Source: an uncultured Marmoricola sp. (lineage in GTDB: Bacteria > Actinomycetota > Actinomycetes > Propionibacteriales > Nocardioidaceae). Taken from it: DNA of 13,251 bases. The stretch lies in assembly GCF_943913695.1 (NCBI RefSeq), contig NZ_CALTZE010000108.1, positions 1-13,251 on the forward strand, read 5' to 3'. Both the position numbers and the translations under genes were made by a program. Shown here piece by piece: positions 13,211 through 13,251 of the stretch; positions within the stretch are counted from its first letter, which is position 1, and every line of letters starts with the position of its first letter. Below the pieces are notes generated by a model that was not told the DNA's origin, did no database searches, and worked only from the letters and a program-made list of their open reading frames with translations.

Positions 13211-13251
13211 CGGGTTCGGCTGCGGGTGCGGCTGGGGGTGCGGCCGGGGGT
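13211..13251. repeat. 12-bp tandem repeat at the window edge
   Basis: Three full units with one to three differences each (cgggttcggctg, cgggtgcggctg, ggggtgcggccg) plus a partial fourth run off the window. It could be intergenic or the Arg/Thr/Ser-rich tail of a gene upstream of pheS: one minus-strand frame is open and stops with TAG at 13185-13183. The window is too short to decide. Confidence 0.7.

Noticed and set aside
13125..13251. T-box riboswitch upstream of pheS
   Set aside because: No AGGGTGG-ACCGCG-type antiterminator sequence is present in the visible leader.

Overview
The window is very GC-rich DNA from a high-GC actinobacterium. The conserved pheS-pheT and argC neighbourhood, the leaderless-type promoters and the dispersed palindromic repeats fit the Nocardioides / Propionibacteriales group. 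That placement is an inference from style and gene order, not a database match.

Layout, left to right. 1-399: no gene; a 138-bp tandem repeat built around a 75-nt imperfect stem-loop, abutting the end of argC. 400-1434 (-): argC (arginine biosynthesis), with a near-leaderless promoter overlapped by an ARG-box-like inverted repeat. 1511-1828 (-): a small YgiN/ABM-type monooxygenase. 1958-2797 (+): an IclR-family regulator divergent from it. 2826-3866 (-): a TIGR01777/YfcH-type NAD(P)-binding epimerase-like protein whose -35 box lies inside a perfect 24-bp palindrome. 4025-8971 (+): a tight three-gene oxidoreductase operon: a gluconate-2-dehydrogenase-subunit-3-like small protein, a GMC flavoprotein, and a 939-residue FAD/4Fe-4S 2-hydroxyacid dehydrogenase of the GlcD-GlcF (YdiJ-like) fusion type. 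8982-9413 (-): an unrecognised helical protein. 9490-11967 and 12021-13124 (-): pheT and pheS. 13125-13251: the pheS leader with a strong hairpin, then a 12-bp tandem repeat running off the window.

How the genes work together. pheS/pheT form the alpha2beta2 phenylalanyl-tRNA synthetase; argC makes N-acetylglutamate semialdehyde. These are housekeeping genes. About 8 kb of variable genes lie between pheT and argC, an interval that also carries extra genes in other actinobacteria. The most distinctive content is the 4025-8971 operon. It pairs two flavin dehydrogenases that probably both feed electrons to the respiratory chain, the first perhaps oxidising a sugar or alcohol and the second a D-2-hydroxyacid. 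Its promoter carries a CRP-like dyad, and a TetR-type palindrome lies just upstream, in the divergent promoter.

Most unusual sequence signals: (i) a perfect 24-bp AT-centred palindrome inside the FAD/Fe-S gene; (ii) no ATG, GTG or TTG at the expected start of that gene, only a CTG overlapping the preceding TGA; (iii) four genes whose start codon lies 6-7 nt after a TAnnnT box; (iv) the stem-loop repeat array where argJ would be expected.
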